Assembly: GCF_947492715.1 (NCBI RefSeq)
Contig: NZ_CANLNS010000005.1
Span: 1 to 64,000, forward strand
Direction: 5' to 3'
DNA: 64,000 nucleotides
Source of the DNA: an uncultured Psychroserpens sp.
Lineage (GTDB): Bacteria > Bacteroidota > Bacteroidia > Flavobacteriales > Flavobacteriaceae
Position numbers and translations under genes: made by a program. Under the pieces are notes generated by a model. That model was not told the DNA's origin and ran no database searches. It saw only the letters and a list, made by a program, of their open reading frames with translations. Shown here in pieces: positions 45,389-54,745 of the stretch; positions within the stretch are counted from its first letter, which is position 1; every line of letters begins with the position of its first letter.

Positions 45389-46771
45389 TTGGTTTTATCT
45401 CAATACACAAAAGAATTTAATTACAACTTCAAGTTAGCTGCACCTGTTATTTTAGGGATGTTGGGACATACATTTGTTAGTTTTATTGACAACATAATGG
45501 TTGGGCAACTGGGAACCGCTGAATTAGCGGCTGTTTCGCTTGGAAACAGTTTTATGTTCATTGCAATGTCTATTGGAATTGGTTTTTCAACAGCTATAAC
45601 GCCATTAGTGGCAGAAGCCGATGCTGCCAATAACTTTTCAGAAGGAAAATCTTCATTTAAGCATGGTCTGTTTCTGTGTACAGTTCTCGGTATTGCCCTT
45701 TTTTTATCAGTATTTGTTGCCAAACCATTGTTGTATTTTATGAAACAACCCGTTGAGGTTGTAGAATTGGCACTTCCTTATTTGAATTTAGTGGCGTTTT
45801 CGTTAATTCCTTTAATCATTTTTCAAGCGTTTAAGCAATTTAGCGATGGATTGTCAATGACTAGATATCCCATGTATGCCACTATCATAGCTAACATTGT
45901 AAACGTTATTCTAAATTACCTACTCATTTTTGGAAAATTTGGTTTCCCAGAATTAGGAATAGTTGGAGCGGCATACGGTACTTTGGCGTCTAGATTTATT
46001 ATGGTGGTTTATCTTTGGTGGCTACTAACTAAAAAAGAAAAATCTAAAGCCTTTGTCACTCAAATTAAGTTTTTTGTTCTCGATAAATTAATGCTTCGGA
46101 AATTAATAAATTTAGGGTTGCCAAGTGCCATGCAGATGTTTTTTGAAGTGGCAATTTTTACCGCTGCAATTTGGTTAAGCGGACTTTTAGGTAAAAACCC
46201 GCAAGCGGCTAATCAAATTGCACTTAACTTATCTTCTATGACCTTTATGGTTGCAATGGGATTGAGTGTAGCTTCAATGATTAGAGTTGGAAATCAGAAA
46301 GGGCTACATAAGTATTTTGAATTACGACGAATAGCCTTCTCTATTTTCTTACTCGCTATCTTATTAGCAGTGTGTTTTGGGGCAATATTCTTTTTATTCC
46401 ATGACCAACTACCAAAATTATATGTTGATTTTGATGATGGTAAGAATTTAGTGGATAATACAGAGGTGGTATCAATTGCAGCCAAATTAATGATTGCGGC
46501 AGCAATATTTCAGATAAGCGATAGTATTCAAGTGGTTGTTTTAGGAGCTTTAAGAGGATTACAAGATGTGAAAATACCAACAATTATTACGTTCATTTCA
46601 TATTGGATGGTAGGTTTCCCAATTAGCTATTTTCTAGGGAAAGAAGAAGCCTATGGCAGCTTTGGAATTTGGTTAGGTTTACTGGCTGGTTTAACAACGG
46701 CTGCAATATTATTATTTATTAGATTTAATTATCTTACGAAAACCTTAATTTTGTCAAATACAAACGATTAA
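45389..46771 (+). CDS. MATE-family multidrug/Na+ antiporter
   Basis: A 460-aa inner-membrane efflux protein with about 12 hydrophobic helices in two homologous halves. The N-terminal half shows FKLAAPVILGMLGHTFVSF and DNIMVGQLGTAELAAVSLGN, the typical MATE opening. The second half begins KLINLGLPSAMQMFFEVA, with later AALRGLQ-type segment VVVLGALRGLQDVKIPT. There is no ATG at the right place: a TTG at 45389 (MVLSQYTKEF) is the most plausible start, and a perfect -7 box ends 20 bases before it. The substrate is unknown. The next gene starts nine bases after the stop. Confidence 0.92.
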   Translation: MVLSQYTKEFNYNFKLAAPVILGMLGHTFVSFIDNIMVGQLGTAELAAVSLGNSFMFIAMSIGIGFSTAITPLVAEADAANNFSEGKSSFKHGLFLCTVLGIALFLSVFVAKPLLYFMKQPVEVVELALPYLNLVAFSLIPLIIFQAFKQFSDGLSMTRYPMYATIIANIVNVILNYLLIFGKFGFPELGIVGAAYGTLASRFIMVVYLWWLLTKKEKSKAFVTQIKFFVLDKLMLRKLINLGLPSAMQMFFEVAIFTAAIWLSGLLGKNPQAANQIALNLSSMTFMVAMGLSVASMIRVGNQKGLHKYFELRRIAFSIFLLAILLAVCFGAIFFLFHDQLPKLYVDFDDGKNLVDNTEVVSIAAKLMIAAAIFQISDSIQVVVLGALRGLQDVKIPTIITFISYWMVGFPISYFLGKEEAYGSFGIWLGLLAGLTTAAILLFIRFNYLTKTLILSNTND

Positions 46772-46779
46772 AGTACAGC

Positions 46780-47007
46780 ATGGAATTACCAAAATTCATA
46801 TTAGGCGATAATACAGACTACCCAAATGCCATATACGTGATTCATACAGAGTTTCCTCGATTTATTATCAATCTAGAAGATGATGATGTGGAATGGTTTG
46901 AAGAGTTTGATGAACAAGACCAACGAGAAATTGAAAGTGAAGCTGAAAATTTAATCCAAGCTGCAACAGATTTTTATGATAGGGAAGTAGCACGATACGA
47001 CGAGTAA
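46780..47007 (+). CDS. small acidic conserved protein
   Basis: A 75-aa very acidic protein (about one third Asp/Glu) with ILGDNTDYPNAIYVIHTEFP and RFIINLEDDDVEWFEEFDEQ. No membrane or signal segment is present. I recall similar short proteins from other flavobacteria but know no function. It is tightly packed: it starts nine bases after the MATE gene, and its stop overlaps the PAP2 start by one base. Coupling to both neighbours supports it being a real gene. Confidence 0.75.
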   Translation: MELPKFILGDNTDYPNAIYVIHTEFPRFIINLEDDDVEWFEEFDEQDQREIESEAENLIQAATDFYDREVARYDE

Positions 47008-47582
47008 TGATTGAAGAGTTATTAGAATTAGATAGAGAACTCTTAATATACCTAAACAACCTTGGGTCTCAAACTTGGGATGGGCTATGGTTGGTGATTA
47101 CTAATAAACTTACATTTATTCCTTTATATGCCTTACTATTATTTTTAATTTATAAGAAATTTGGCTTAAAGTACGTATTGCCGATGCTATTTATTATAGC
47201 AGCTATGATTACGTTTACAGATCAAATAACAAATGTTTTTAAAGATGGTTTTATGAGAGCCCGACCATGTAGAGCTGAAGGTGTTATGGAATATATTCGT
47301 TTTATAGCAGAACGTTGCGGGAAATATGGATTCTTTTCAGGTCATTCATCTAATTCAATGGCTGCGGCAGTATTTGGAGGTCTAGTATTAAGACCTTACT
47401 ATAAAAACCTTATTTTTATTCTTGTTTTTTGGAGTTTTATTGTAGCCTATAGTCGCATTTACGTTGGTGTACACTATCCTTTAGATATAGTTTGCGGAAT
47501 GCTATTTGGCGCTATTTCAGGATTCTTGTTTTATAAACTAAATCATTTTATTCAAGCACGATTTAATTCTAAGCCATCTTAA
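47007..47582 (+). CDS. PAP2-family membrane phosphatase
   Basis: A 191-aa inner-membrane phosphatase of the type 2 phosphatidic acid phosphatase family, typically acting on undecaprenyl pyrophosphate or lipid phosphates. The three active-site motifs are present: KDGFMRARP (KxxxxxxRP, about residue 75), FSGHSSNSM (about 113), and YSRIYVGVHYPLDIVCG (SRxxxxxHxxxD, about 149). Four to six hydrophobic helices surround them. It is coupled to the small acidic gene (one-base overlap) and converges on the glycosyltransferase gene with a four-base overlap of the stops. Lipid-carrier recycling is the likely role, as inference. Confidence 0.9.
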   Translation: MIEELLELDRELLIYLNNLGSQTWDGLWLVITNKLTFIPLYALLLFLIYKKFGLKYVLPMLFIIAAMITFTDQITNVFKDGFMRARPCRAEGVMEYIRFIAERCGKYGFFSGHSSNSMAAAVFGGLVLRPYYKNLIFILVFWSFIVAYSRIYVGVHYPLDIVCGMLFGAISGFLFYKLNHFIQARFNSKPS

Positions 47583-48295
47583 AAGTTTTTCTTTTCAATA
47601 GTGTAATGTATTGCTCTTCTTTTCATCCATAGATAGGCAAAACAATCTATTAAAGGAGATACTAGTCGTTGTCGTAAGCCAAACTTTGAGTATCCAGCTG
47701 TCCTTGGGAAATGATTAACGGGGACTTGTTTTATAGTGCCATTTTGAAGTAAAATAAGGGCAGGAAGAAAACGATGTAATCCTTTAAACATAGGAATATT
47801 CTTAGCGTAGGAAGTTTTAATAATTTTTAGGGGACAACCTGTGTCTAGCATGCCGTCATTGGTAAACAATCGTCTAATTCTATTAGCTATTTTGGACGAC
47901 CATCTTTTAATGATACCATCTTTTCTATTTACTCTAATACCCGTAACCAATTCATGATTTTTAACATGCTCTAGAAGCAAATTAAAGTCCTTAGGCGAGG
48001 TTTGAAGATCGGCATCAATATATCCAACCAGAGAACTGTTTACGTTATCAAATCCTGCTTTTAAAGCAGCACTTAAACCTTTGTTCTCCGAGAAAAGTAT
48101 ATAATTAAATGCCGTATGTTTTAGACATATGCTTTCAATCAGTTCTTGACTAGTATCTGTAGAGCAATCGTTTATAAAAAGAACCTTTGCGTCTACAATG
48201 CTCTGTTTTAAAAACTCTAAGAGTTCAATTTCTAGACGGGCAATATTGTCTTCTTCATTATAAACAGGGACTAATATGGTAAGAGTATCTTCCAT
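47579..48295 (-). CDS. family 2 glycosyltransferase (polyprenyl-phosphate sugar transferase type)
   Basis: A 238-aa GT-A-fold enzyme. TILVPVYNEEDNIARLEIEL opens the nucleotide-sugar domain, FINDCSTDTSQELIESI follows, ENKGLSAALKAGFDN is near residue 90, and the metal-binding DXD is in VGYIDADLQTSPKDF near 113. Its length and the C-terminal HFPRTAGYSKFGLRQRL segment resemble Dpm1/ArnC-like transferases without the C-terminal membrane pair. It is preceded on the minus strand by a -7 TATTTTTG (48322-48315). With PAP2 and the epimerase around it, a role in envelope glycan assembly is plausible. Confidence 0.88.
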   Translation of the reverse strand: MEDTLTILVPVYNEEDNIARLEIELLEFLKQSIVDAKVLFINDCSTDTSQELIESICLKHTAFNYILFSENKGLSAALKAGFDNVNSSLVGYIDADLQTSPKDFNLLLEHVKNHELVTGIRVNRKDGIIKRWSSKIANRIRRLFTNDGMLDTGCPLKIIKTSYAKNIPMFKGLHRFLPALILLQNGTIKQVPVNHFPRTAGYSKFGLRQRLVSPLIDCFAYLWMKRRAIHYTIEKKNF

Positions 48296-48394
48296 GCGTG
48301 AAAAGTTAGTCCTACAAAAATATTCTTTTTAATCTGCTTATGGTTGATTTGGTTTGATTTAAAAATTGTTATTTTGTGACTTCAAAGCGTATAC

Positions 48395-49336
48395 ATGAAA
48401 ATACTCGTTACAGGAGCTGTTGGTTTTATTGGTTCGCATGCGGCGGAACGTTTACAAAGTCTTGGACATGATGTCATTGGCCTAGATAATTTTAGTGATT
48501 ACTATAGTTTGGAGTTAAAGCATTTAAATGCTAAAGCCCTAACTGCAAAAGGTGTTACTATTTTAAAAAAGGATTTACGTGATGATAATTTACAAGATGT
48601 TTTGCCAAAAGATATCGACTACATTTTTCATTTTGCTGCACAACCAGGGATTTCACAATCATCGAGCTTTCAAGATTATTTTAGTAATAATATTTTGGCA
48701 ACAAAACAATTGATTGATTTTGCCGAAACCTGCTCTAATTTAAAGTTATTTGTAAATATTGGTACTTCATCCATTTATGGTTTAGAAGCGATATGTAGCG
48801 AAGATCATGCTCCTAAACCAGCTTCGCATTACGGTGTTACAAAGCTTGCGGCCGAACAATTAGTACTTCAAAAAAGTAGAGAACAAAAACTACTAGCGTG
48901 TTCATTACGTTTATATTCTGTTATTGGACCTCGTGAACGCCCAGAAAAGATGTATGCCAAATTGATAGCCTCAGGATTACAGAACGAAGCATTTCCATTA
49001 TTTGAAGGAAGTGATAAGCACTTAAGAAGTTTTACCTACGTCGATGATATTGTCGATGGCGTTATAAGTGTTATAGGCAACGAGGCTAAAGTAGAAGGGG
49101 AAGTTATTAATCTTGGAACCGAGATTGAACATACAACCCAAGAAGGTATAGAAGCAGTAGAGTCTGTTCTGGGAAAACCTATAAAGCTCGATATAAAACC
49201 TAAACGACCGGGTGACCAATCGAGAACAAAAGCTAATATAGACAAGGCTAAACGTCTTTTAAATTATAATCCTCAAACAACTTTATTAGAGTCTGTACAA
49301 CAACAAGTGCAGTGGTATAAAGAAAATTTTTACTAA
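48395..49336 (+). CDS. NAD-dependent sugar epimerase/dehydratase
   Basis: A 313-aa extended SDR, probably a UDP-sugar 4-epimerase such as UDP-glucuronate epimerase. The Rossmann motif is ILVTGAVGFIGSHAAERL (GAVGFIG rather than the usual GAAGFIG), with GLDNFSDYYSLELK next. The active site shows GTSSIYG and ASHYGVTKLAAEQL (YxxxK, about residue 150), and RLYSVIGPRERPEKMY follows. The length is typical. It is monocistronic and divergent from the glycosyltransferase gene, with about 100 bases between the two starts. Confidence 0.88.
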   Translation: MKILVTGAVGFIGSHAAERLQSLGHDVIGLDNFSDYYSLELKHLNAKALTAKGVTILKKDLRDDNLQDVLPKDIDYIFHFAAQPGISQSSSFQDYFSNNILATKQLIDFAETCSNLKLFVNIGTSSIYGLEAICSEDHAPKPASHYGVTKLAAEQLVLQKSREQKLLACSLRLYSVIGPRERPEKMYAKLIASGLQNEAFPLFEGSDKHLRSFTYVDDIVDGVISVIGNEAKVEGEVINLGTEIEHTTQEGIEAVESVLGKPIKLDIKPKRPGDQSRTKANIDKAKRLLNYNPQTTLLESVQQQVQWYKENFY

Positions 49337-49512
49337 TTCATTAGAACTAAATAAGTGGTTTTTCTATTCGTAACAGGAAAAACCCCTTTGAATTTCAGAT
49401 TAATACTTTTTAAATTTTAGTGTAGTAACTGTATGTAAATCAGTATTTTGCATTGATGATAACTCGTGCTCTTATATGATATTTGTGACGTAATTTTAAA
49501 CATCCAAATATT

Positions 49513-51708
49513 ATGAAAAAACGAGTAAAAAATGAGTCAGAGTTTGAGTTTTACGATAAACTGACTAAGAAAAAAAGAAGTTTTAAGGCCAACAGAGACC
49601 AAATGGTCGTTAGTCTTAATGCAAGTGAAATGGATAGCCTTGATGTTCTGGACGACAAAACAGAAAACTTATTAAGGTCTAGTAAATCAGTTAATATGGA
49701 AATGGGTTTCGCTATCGTTGAAGCTGGAGATTCTGATGCTGATAGTGATGCAATGGACAGAGATAGTTTGTTAGAAAGTGATTATGCTGCGAACTCTCTA
49801 CCTTCAATGATTGATGAAGAAGGTAATCTGCACTATTTTATGCCAGATGAATTTACAGTTCAGTTTGATGAAGACGTTTCTGAAACTAAAGCAAAAAGTA
49901 TCATTAAAAGCTTTAAATGCGAGATTATTAAGAAACAAAGAACTAAAGGGTATTATACCTTAAGTGTTCCAAAGGATAAGGGCTTATTTGAAACCATTTC
50001 GGCCTTTAACAAACATAAAGATGTTTTGTTTTCTGAAGCCTCTGAAATAGGACTCAATGATGAGCTGTATGTTCCAAATGACACCGATTTCTCAAAACTA
50101 TGGGGACTTAGAAATATTGGTCAGACTGTTGACGGGGTTACAGGAACAAATGATGCAGATATTGACGCAACATTGGCATGGAATTACGAACGAGGAAGAC
50201 GAAATGTTATTGTAGCAGTTATTGATACAGGTGTAGACTACAATCACCCAGATTTAAAGAATAATATATTAGCTCAAGGCTCAGAAGATTGGAATTTTGC
50301 CTCATCTACATCTAAAGACCCTTTTGATGGAGGAACACATGGAACACATGTTGCAGGAACTGCTGCAGGAGTAGACAATCAAATTGGTATTATTGGTGTA
50401 GCTCCAAAATGTTCTATAATGCCACTAAGGGTTAATCTTACATCTGGTATGAACAGTAATAGAGCCGATGCTATCAATTATGTTACAGATCAAGCCAGAG
50501 CAAATAGCAAGAATAGATACGTTATTAATTGTAGTTGGAGAATGAGTGGACACCACTCTGGTGTATATATGGCGATTAGAAGAGCCGTAAGAAATAATGT
50601 TGTTGTTGTATTTGCTGCTGGAAACGCAGGAAATGATATCAATGTAACACCACAATATCCTGCAGTATATACAGAAGTTATTGCTGTAGCAGCAACAGAT
50701 CAAAAAGACAGAAAAGCTAGTTTTTCAAACTATGGGAAGAAAGTAGATGTTAGTGCACCAGGTGTAAATATTTATTCAACAGTTCCTGGAAGCAACTATT
50801 CATTTAAAAATGGAACATCTATGGCTGCGCCTCATGTAGCGGGATTAGCAGCGCTTATCTGGTCTAAAAATATGACTCTTACAGATAATCAGGTGCGTAA
50901 AATTATTGAAAAAACAACCGATAATATCGATGCTAAAAACCCTGGATTTGTTGGGAAATTAGGTACAGGTAGAATAAACGCATTCAAAGCCTTAAGAGCA
51001 ACACCGTATAATGTAACGAGAAAGCTAATAAAGACATTTAGTTTTCCTCAAAACAATAGAGGTTCAAGCACAGGATTAACTTATGCAAGAAGAATCCAAA
51101 CACATCCAATTCCTTGGTTTCCAAAGCGATCGGCATTATTGTTCGTAACACAAAAAGCGGGTAGTGAAAAAATTTACTATTTAAACCCAATAACTGGAAG
51201 TGTTATGAAAGCTGTTGATCCTCCTGCTAATGACACCTTAGGATCATTAACTTGGGATGGGTCATTTATTTATGGAGCCAATGTAACAACGGGTGCAGGA
51301 AAAATAAATAAGTTCACATCATTTAGTGGTAGCGCTGCTGGAAGTATAAATGTACCAGCAGGTAGAGGAGAAGGTCTTGTTGCCGTTGGATCATATTTTT
51401 ACTATTCTACGATTAGCAGAATATATAAAATTAGAAAGTCTAATGGGCAAGTTGTACATTCATTTCCTGCTCCTGGAGGCGCATGTCACTCTATAGCTTA
51501 TGGTGATGGGTTTTTATTCTTCGGAAATACAAACAACGGAAAAGTAACTATACTTAAATTAAGTAATCTATCATTTGTAGATTCCTTTATTGTACCAGGA
51601 ACAGCTCCAAGACGTGTAGATGGGTTAGCCTATAATCCGTATGCGAACTTATTATATGTTGCTAATCAGAAAAAGAATAAAATTAGCGTATTAAAGATTA
51701 GTTTTTAA
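49513..51708 (+). CDS. S8 peptidase without signal peptide, with C-terminal propeller-like domain
   Basis: A 731-aa subtilase. The N-terminus (MKKRVKNESEFEFYDKLTKK) is hydrophilic, with no signal peptide or lipobox. Residues ~110-180 look like a subtilase propeptide (FMPDEFTVQFDEDVSETKAK, KQRTKGYYTLSVPK). The triad is intact: Asp in AVIDTGVDYNHPDL near 237, His in GTHGTHVAGTAAG near 280, and Ser in NGTSMAAPHVAGLAAL near 437. From about residue 510, repeats such as KIYYLNPITGSVMKAV, GSLTWDGSFIYGAN and GLAYNPYANLLYVAN suggest a YncE/SMP-30-like beta-propeller. There is no T9SS sorting domain. Its location in the cell is unclear. Confidence 0.88.
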   Translation: MKKRVKNESEFEFYDKLTKKKRSFKANRDQMVVSLNASEMDSLDVLDDKTENLLRSSKSVNMEMGFAIVEAGDSDADSDAMDRDSLLESDYAANSLPSMIDEEGNLHYFMPDEFTVQFDEDVSETKAKSIIKSFKCEIIKKQRTKGYYTLSVPKDKGLFETISAFNKHKDVLFSEASEIGLNDELYVPNDTDFSKLWGLRNIGQTVDGVTGTNDADIDATLAWNYERGRRNVIVAVIDTGVDYNHPDLKNNILAQGSEDWNFASSTSKDPFDGGTHGTHVAGTAAGVDNQIGIIGVAPKCSIMPLRVNLTSGMNSNRADAINYVTDQARANSKNRYVINCSWRMSGHHSGVYMAIRRAVRNNVVVVFAAGNAGNDINVTPQYPAVYTEVIAVAATDQKDRKASFSNYGKKVDVSAPGVNIYSTVPGSNYSFKNGTSMAAPHVAGLAALIWSKNMTLTDNQVRKIIEKTTDNIDAKNPGFVGKLGTGRINAFKALRATPYNVTRKLIKTFSFPQNNRGSSTGLTYARRIQTHPIPWFPKRSALLFVTQKAGSEKIYYLNPITGSVMKAVDPPANDTLGSLTWDGSFIYGANVTTGAGKINKFTSFSGSAAGSINVPAGRGEGLVAVGSYFYYSTISRIYKIRKSNGQVVHSFPAPGGACHSIAYGDGFLFFGNTNNGKVTILKLSNLSFVDSFIVPGTAPRRVDGLAYNPYANLLYVANQKKNKISVLKISF

Positions 51709-51740
51709 TATCTGGAATAGTTTTAAATGCTATTAATCGG

Positions 51741-51770
51741 GAAAACGGCGAGAGAAATCTTGCTGTTTTC
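51741..51770. terminator. shared terminator between the S8 peptidase and meaB genes
   Basis: A 13-bp stem GAAAACGGCGAGA / TCTTGCTGTTTTC (two G-T pairs) closed by a GAAA tetraloop, in the 76-base gap between convergent genes. It is followed by TTTGTTATAA on the plus strand. Confidence 0.75.
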
Positions 51771-51784
51771 TTTGTTATAAACTC

Positions 51785-52867
51785 TTAGTCTTTTTTTAGT
51801 TGTAATAAAAAATCGGCAGCTACAAATGGTGTTGTTTTTCCATCTTCGATAAGTTGCAACTGAGACTGAAGGGCTTCTTTAATTTTTGGCTGGTTGAAAA
51901 AATCAGATTTAAGCCGTTCTTCTATGGTTTGCAATAACCAAAACTTATTCTGCTCTGTTCTATTATTTTCAAAAAAGTGATTCGATTTTGTATGTGCAAT
52001 ATAGCGCGATATTAAGGACCATAAGTCTGCAATCCCTTCACGTTTTAAAGCGCTACAAAGTGTCACTTTGGGTTGCCATTCTGAAGATTTTTGTGGGTAC
52101 AAATGTAGAGCTCTTGCAAACTCTACCTTGGCTAATTTGGCTGCTTTTAAATTTTCTCCATCTGCTTTGTTTATCGCAATCGCATCTGCCATTTCTATGA
52201 TACCACGTTTAATACCTTGCAACTCATCTCCAGCTCCAGCAATTTTCAATAATAAAAAAAAGTCTACCATACTATGAACGGCAGTTTCACTTTGACCAAC
52301 TCCAACCGTTTCAATAATGACACTATCAAATCCAGCAGCTTCACATAATATTATAGTTTCACGTGTTTTACGGGCTACACCTCCCAATGATGTTCCAGAA
52401 GGTGAAGGTCTAATAAAAGCATTATCATTCTTTACCAAATCTTCCATACGAGTTTTGTCCCCTAAAATGCTCCCTTTACTTAAACTGCTACTTGGATCTA
52501 CGGCAAGAACTGCTACTTTTTTTCCAACAGAGGTAAGGTGCATACCTAGGGCTTCAATAAAGGTGCTTTTTCCAACACCTGGAACTCCTGTAATTCCAAC
52601 ACGAACAGAGTTATTTGCATGAGGTAAGCATAGTTTTATAATGGCATTTGCCTTTTCTAAATGTTTAGGATTAGAACTTTCTATTAAGGTAATAGCTCTG
52701 CTTAAGGCTGTAATATTTCCGTTTAATATTTCAGAAACTAAGTCTTTAGTACTGGGTTGGGAACGTCTTTTCTTTTGAATGGTTTTAATAGAAGATGTAT
52801 TAGTGATGTCAGATTGAGAAACACCTTCTTTTTCATGTAACGCAGACGATTTAGATTTTTTTGACAA
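51785..52867 (-). CDS. meaB: methylmalonyl-CoA mutase-associated GTPase MeaB
   Basis: A 360-aa G3E-family GTPase that protects and reloads the B12 enzyme methylmalonyl-CoA mutase. P-loop VGITGVPGVGKSTFIEALG is near residue 92. AVDPSSSLSKGSILGDKTRM and the FIRPSPSGTSLGGVARKTRE segment are MeaB-specific; ETVGVGQSE is the switch region and NKADGEN the base-recognition motif. A ~45-residue Lys/Ser/Thr-rich N-terminal extension precedes the usual start. The mutase genes are not in the window. It is the second gene after the DUF2911 gene, with four bases between them. Confidence 0.95.
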   Translation of the reverse strand: MSKKSKSSALHEKEGVSQSDITNTSSIKTIQKKRRSQPSTKDLVSEILNGNITALSRAITLIESSNPKHLEKANAIIKLCLPHANNSVRVGITGVPGVGKSTFIEALGMHLTSVGKKVAVLAVDPSSSLSKGSILGDKTRMEDLVKNDNAFIRPSPSGTSLGGVARKTRETIILCEAAGFDSVIIETVGVGQSETAVHSMVDFFLLLKIAGAGDELQGIKRGIIEMADAIAINKADGENLKAAKLAKVEFARALHLYPQKSSEWQPKVTLCSALKREGIADLWSLISRYIAHTKSNHFFENNRTEQNKFWLLQTIEERLKSDFFNQPKIKEALQSQLQLIEDGKTTPFVAADFLLQLKKD

Positions 52868-52871
52868 CGCT

Positions 52872-53444
52872 TTATTTTTTGTCGTTTAATACTCTTAAAG
52901 GTACTGCTATTTTTGTATTATCCCAAGCCATTGTGAGTTTGAGGTTGTCTGTTGAATTGTCAAATGCAATCGTAAATTGCTCAACAGTTGTATTTATTTT
53001 TTCAACAGGAACGTCAATTTCGAGGCGATCGTAATTAGGATCCCACATAGGTTGCATTTCTTCGTCAACACCCCAAGGATATTGTTTGGTATTAAAAATC
53101 ACATTCCATGCAGAATCTTTTGGAACCGTCCAAAGTGTATATTTTCCTTTTGGTAAATAAATACCTTTTATCATTAGATCCTTATTTGTTTCAAAGGTAG
53201 TGGCTTCGTTAGCCCCTGTTCGCCATACGCGATTATAAGGAACTAGAGCTCCAAAAACATCTCGACCTTTTTTAGAAGGTCTATTGTAGAACACTTCTAG
53301 TTTTAAGTCATTTAGTCTAAATTCGACTGTATCCTTTGGGCTCAAACGCTTTGAAAAAATATCTCCTACAAAATAAGAGTATAAAAAAAGAGCAACTGCA
53401 ATAATAGACAGTATAACAAGGAGGCGTTTTAAAAACGTATTCAT
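52872..53444 (-). CDS. DUF2911 membrane-anchored protein
   Basis: A 190-aa protein. An N-terminal hydrophobic helix (LLVILSIIAVALFLYSYFVG) anchors or exports it. The rest has the DUF2911 pattern: LEVFYNRPSKKGRDVFGALV, PYNRVWRTGANEATTFETNK, GKYTLWTVPKDSAWNVIFN, and the end FTIAFDNSTDNLKLTMAWD. The family function is unknown. A -7 TATCTTTG lies on the minus strand at 53481-53474. It is likely co-transcribed with meaB, without an evident functional link. Confidence 0.85.
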   Translation of the reverse strand: MNTFLKRLLVILSIIAVALFLYSYFVGDIFSKRLSPKDTVEFRLNDLKLEVFYNRPSKKGRDVFGALVPYNRVWRTGANEATTFETNKDLMIKGIYLPKGKYTLWTVPKDSAWNVIFNTKQYPWGVDEEMQPMWDPNYDRLEIDVPVEKINTTVEQFTIAFDNSTDNLKLTMAWDNTKIAVPLRVLNDKK

Positions 53445-53473
53445 AGCAAAACTGGATTGAAACTTTTCGGTTT

Positions 53474-53481
53474 CAAAGATA
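53474..53481 (-). promoter_or_regulatory. -7 box of the DUF2911-meaB operon
   Basis: Perfect TATCTTTG on the minus strand, 29 bases before the ATG. No good TTG at the -33 position. Confidence 0.45.
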
Positions 53482-53619
53482 ATTGAAATTGAAGTGTTAT
53501 ATAACTAGTTAACGTAAAATTGTATAAATTTCTTATTAATTTTAAAAAAAGCTATAAATTTTGCAACACTCACTTTTTTGTATCGTCTTTAAAGTGAACT
53601 CAACCAAACCAAAAGAGAT

Positions 53620-54177
53620 TTGAATACATTTCAAGTTGACATCATTGAGCAATGCAAGCAGAACAATAGAGCTGCGCAATTAAAACTATACAATCAGTAT
53701 TGTGATGGCATGTATACTGTTGCCATGCGATTTGTAAAGGATTCTATGGAAGCTGAAGATATCGTACAAGAAGCCTTTATTAAAGCATTTGCAAAATTGA
53801 ATCAGTATAAAGCTGAAGTGACTTTTGGAGCTTGGTTAAAACGTATCGTTGTTAACAAGAGTATTGACTGTTTGAAATCCAAGAAGCAACATTTGCAAGA
53901 ATTGGATGAGGTGCACCTAAAAGTAGTAGACTCGAGTTATGAAAACGAATGGTTAGTAGATGATACAATGACTTTAGATGAGATCAAAGGAGCCATCCAA
54001 AAGTTACCAGATAAATATCGCTATGTTGTGATGTTGTATTTGGTGGAAGGCTATGATCATCAGGAGATTTCTGAAATATTAAACATCTCAGAAATAGCCT
54101 CAAGAACACAACTATCTAGGGGAAAATCGAAATTAAAAGAACTTTTAACACCTATTAAAAATGGCACAAGATCTTAG
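53620..54177 (+). CDS. ECF-type RNA polymerase sigma factor
   Basis: A 185-aa sigma-70-family extracytoplasmic-function factor. Region 2 covers about residues 15-85 (YNQYCDGMYTVAMRFVKDS, AEDIVQEAFIKAFAKLNQYK, FGAWLKRIVVNKSIDCLKSK). Region 4 covers about residues 120-180 (IQKLPDKYRYVVMLYLVEGY, HQEISEILNISEIASRTQLS). The start is a TTG at 53620; no ATG is available, because a stop lies ten codons upstream. The next gene overlaps its end by 17 bases and encodes a single-span membrane protein, the usual sigma/anti-sigma order. The operon continues into a large exported protein (54814), a probable regulon member. Confidence 0.9.
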   Translation: MNTFQVDIIEQCKQNNRAAQLKLYNQYCDGMYTVAMRFVKDSMEAEDIVQEAFIKAFAKLNQYKAEVTFGAWLKRIVVNKSIDCLKSKKQHLQELDEVHLKVVDSSYENEWLVDDTMTLDEIKGAIQKLPDKYRYVVMLYLVEGYDHQEISEILNISEIASRTQLSRGKSKLKELLTPIKNGTRS

Positions 54178-54745
54178 AAACTTATTTGAAGAAGAGCAAA
54201 AACAATCGCAATTAAAAATGAGCGAAGGTCACGAAGCACGTTTTCTTAAAAAATTAGATGAAGCATTACCAGTAGAAACATCGATCAAAAAACGTTTCAG
54301 TATGCTGCAAATTGCAGCGAGTATTGTAGTTCTAATTGGATTAGCCTTTGCTGCTTATAAGTTTGTCGAACAGCCAAAATCGGTAAATAATGAAGTCGTA
54401 CAAAACAATGACGATTCATCCGATGAACAACTTAAATCTTTAGGTGATATTTCACCAGATTTAAAAAAGGTTGAAGATTATTATTTGGCTAACATTAGTT
54501 TAGAATTATCTAAAGTAAAGCAAACGCCAGAAAACAAGGAACTGTTTGATGGTTATGTAGTGAGACTTGCCGAGTTAAATCAGGAATATAAACGTTTGTC
54601 GGTAGAGCTTACCGAAAACGGTCCAAACGAATTAACGGTAAGTGCTTTAATAGATAATTTAAAGTTACGTCTTAATTTATTGTATCGATTAAAAGAACAA
54701 TTAAATGATTTAAATACTTCAGAAGAAGTGGTAAATCACGGATAA
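54161..54745 (+). CDS. single-span membrane protein, probable anti-sigma factor
   Basis: A 194-aa protein overlapping the sigma gene by 17 bases. The cytoplasmic N-terminal ~45 residues include LFEEEQKQSQLKMSEGHEAR and FLKKLDEALP. One membrane helix follows (LQIAASIVVLIGLAFAAY, about residues 48-66). The periplasmic part is helical: LKKVEDYYLANISLELSKV, then LRLNLLYRLKEQLNDL. No zinc anti-sigma HxxxCxxC motif is present. Position and topology argue for control of the sigma factor; sequence does not prove it. Confidence 0.7.
   Translation: MAQDLRNLFEEEQKQSQLKMSEGHEARFLKKLDEALPVETSIKKRFSMLQIAASIVVLIGLAFAAYKFVEQPKSVNNEVVQNNDDSSDEQLKSLGDISPDLKKVEDYYLANISLELSKVKQTPENKELFDGYVVRLAELNQEYKRLSVELTENGPNELTVSALIDNLKLRLNLLYRLKEQLNDLNTSEEVVNHG

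Noticed and set aside
49357-49384. Inverted repeat GGTTTTTC / GAAAAACC after the epimerase gene
   Set aside because: Loop is long (12 bases) and no T-run follows; may be a weak terminator but not supportable.
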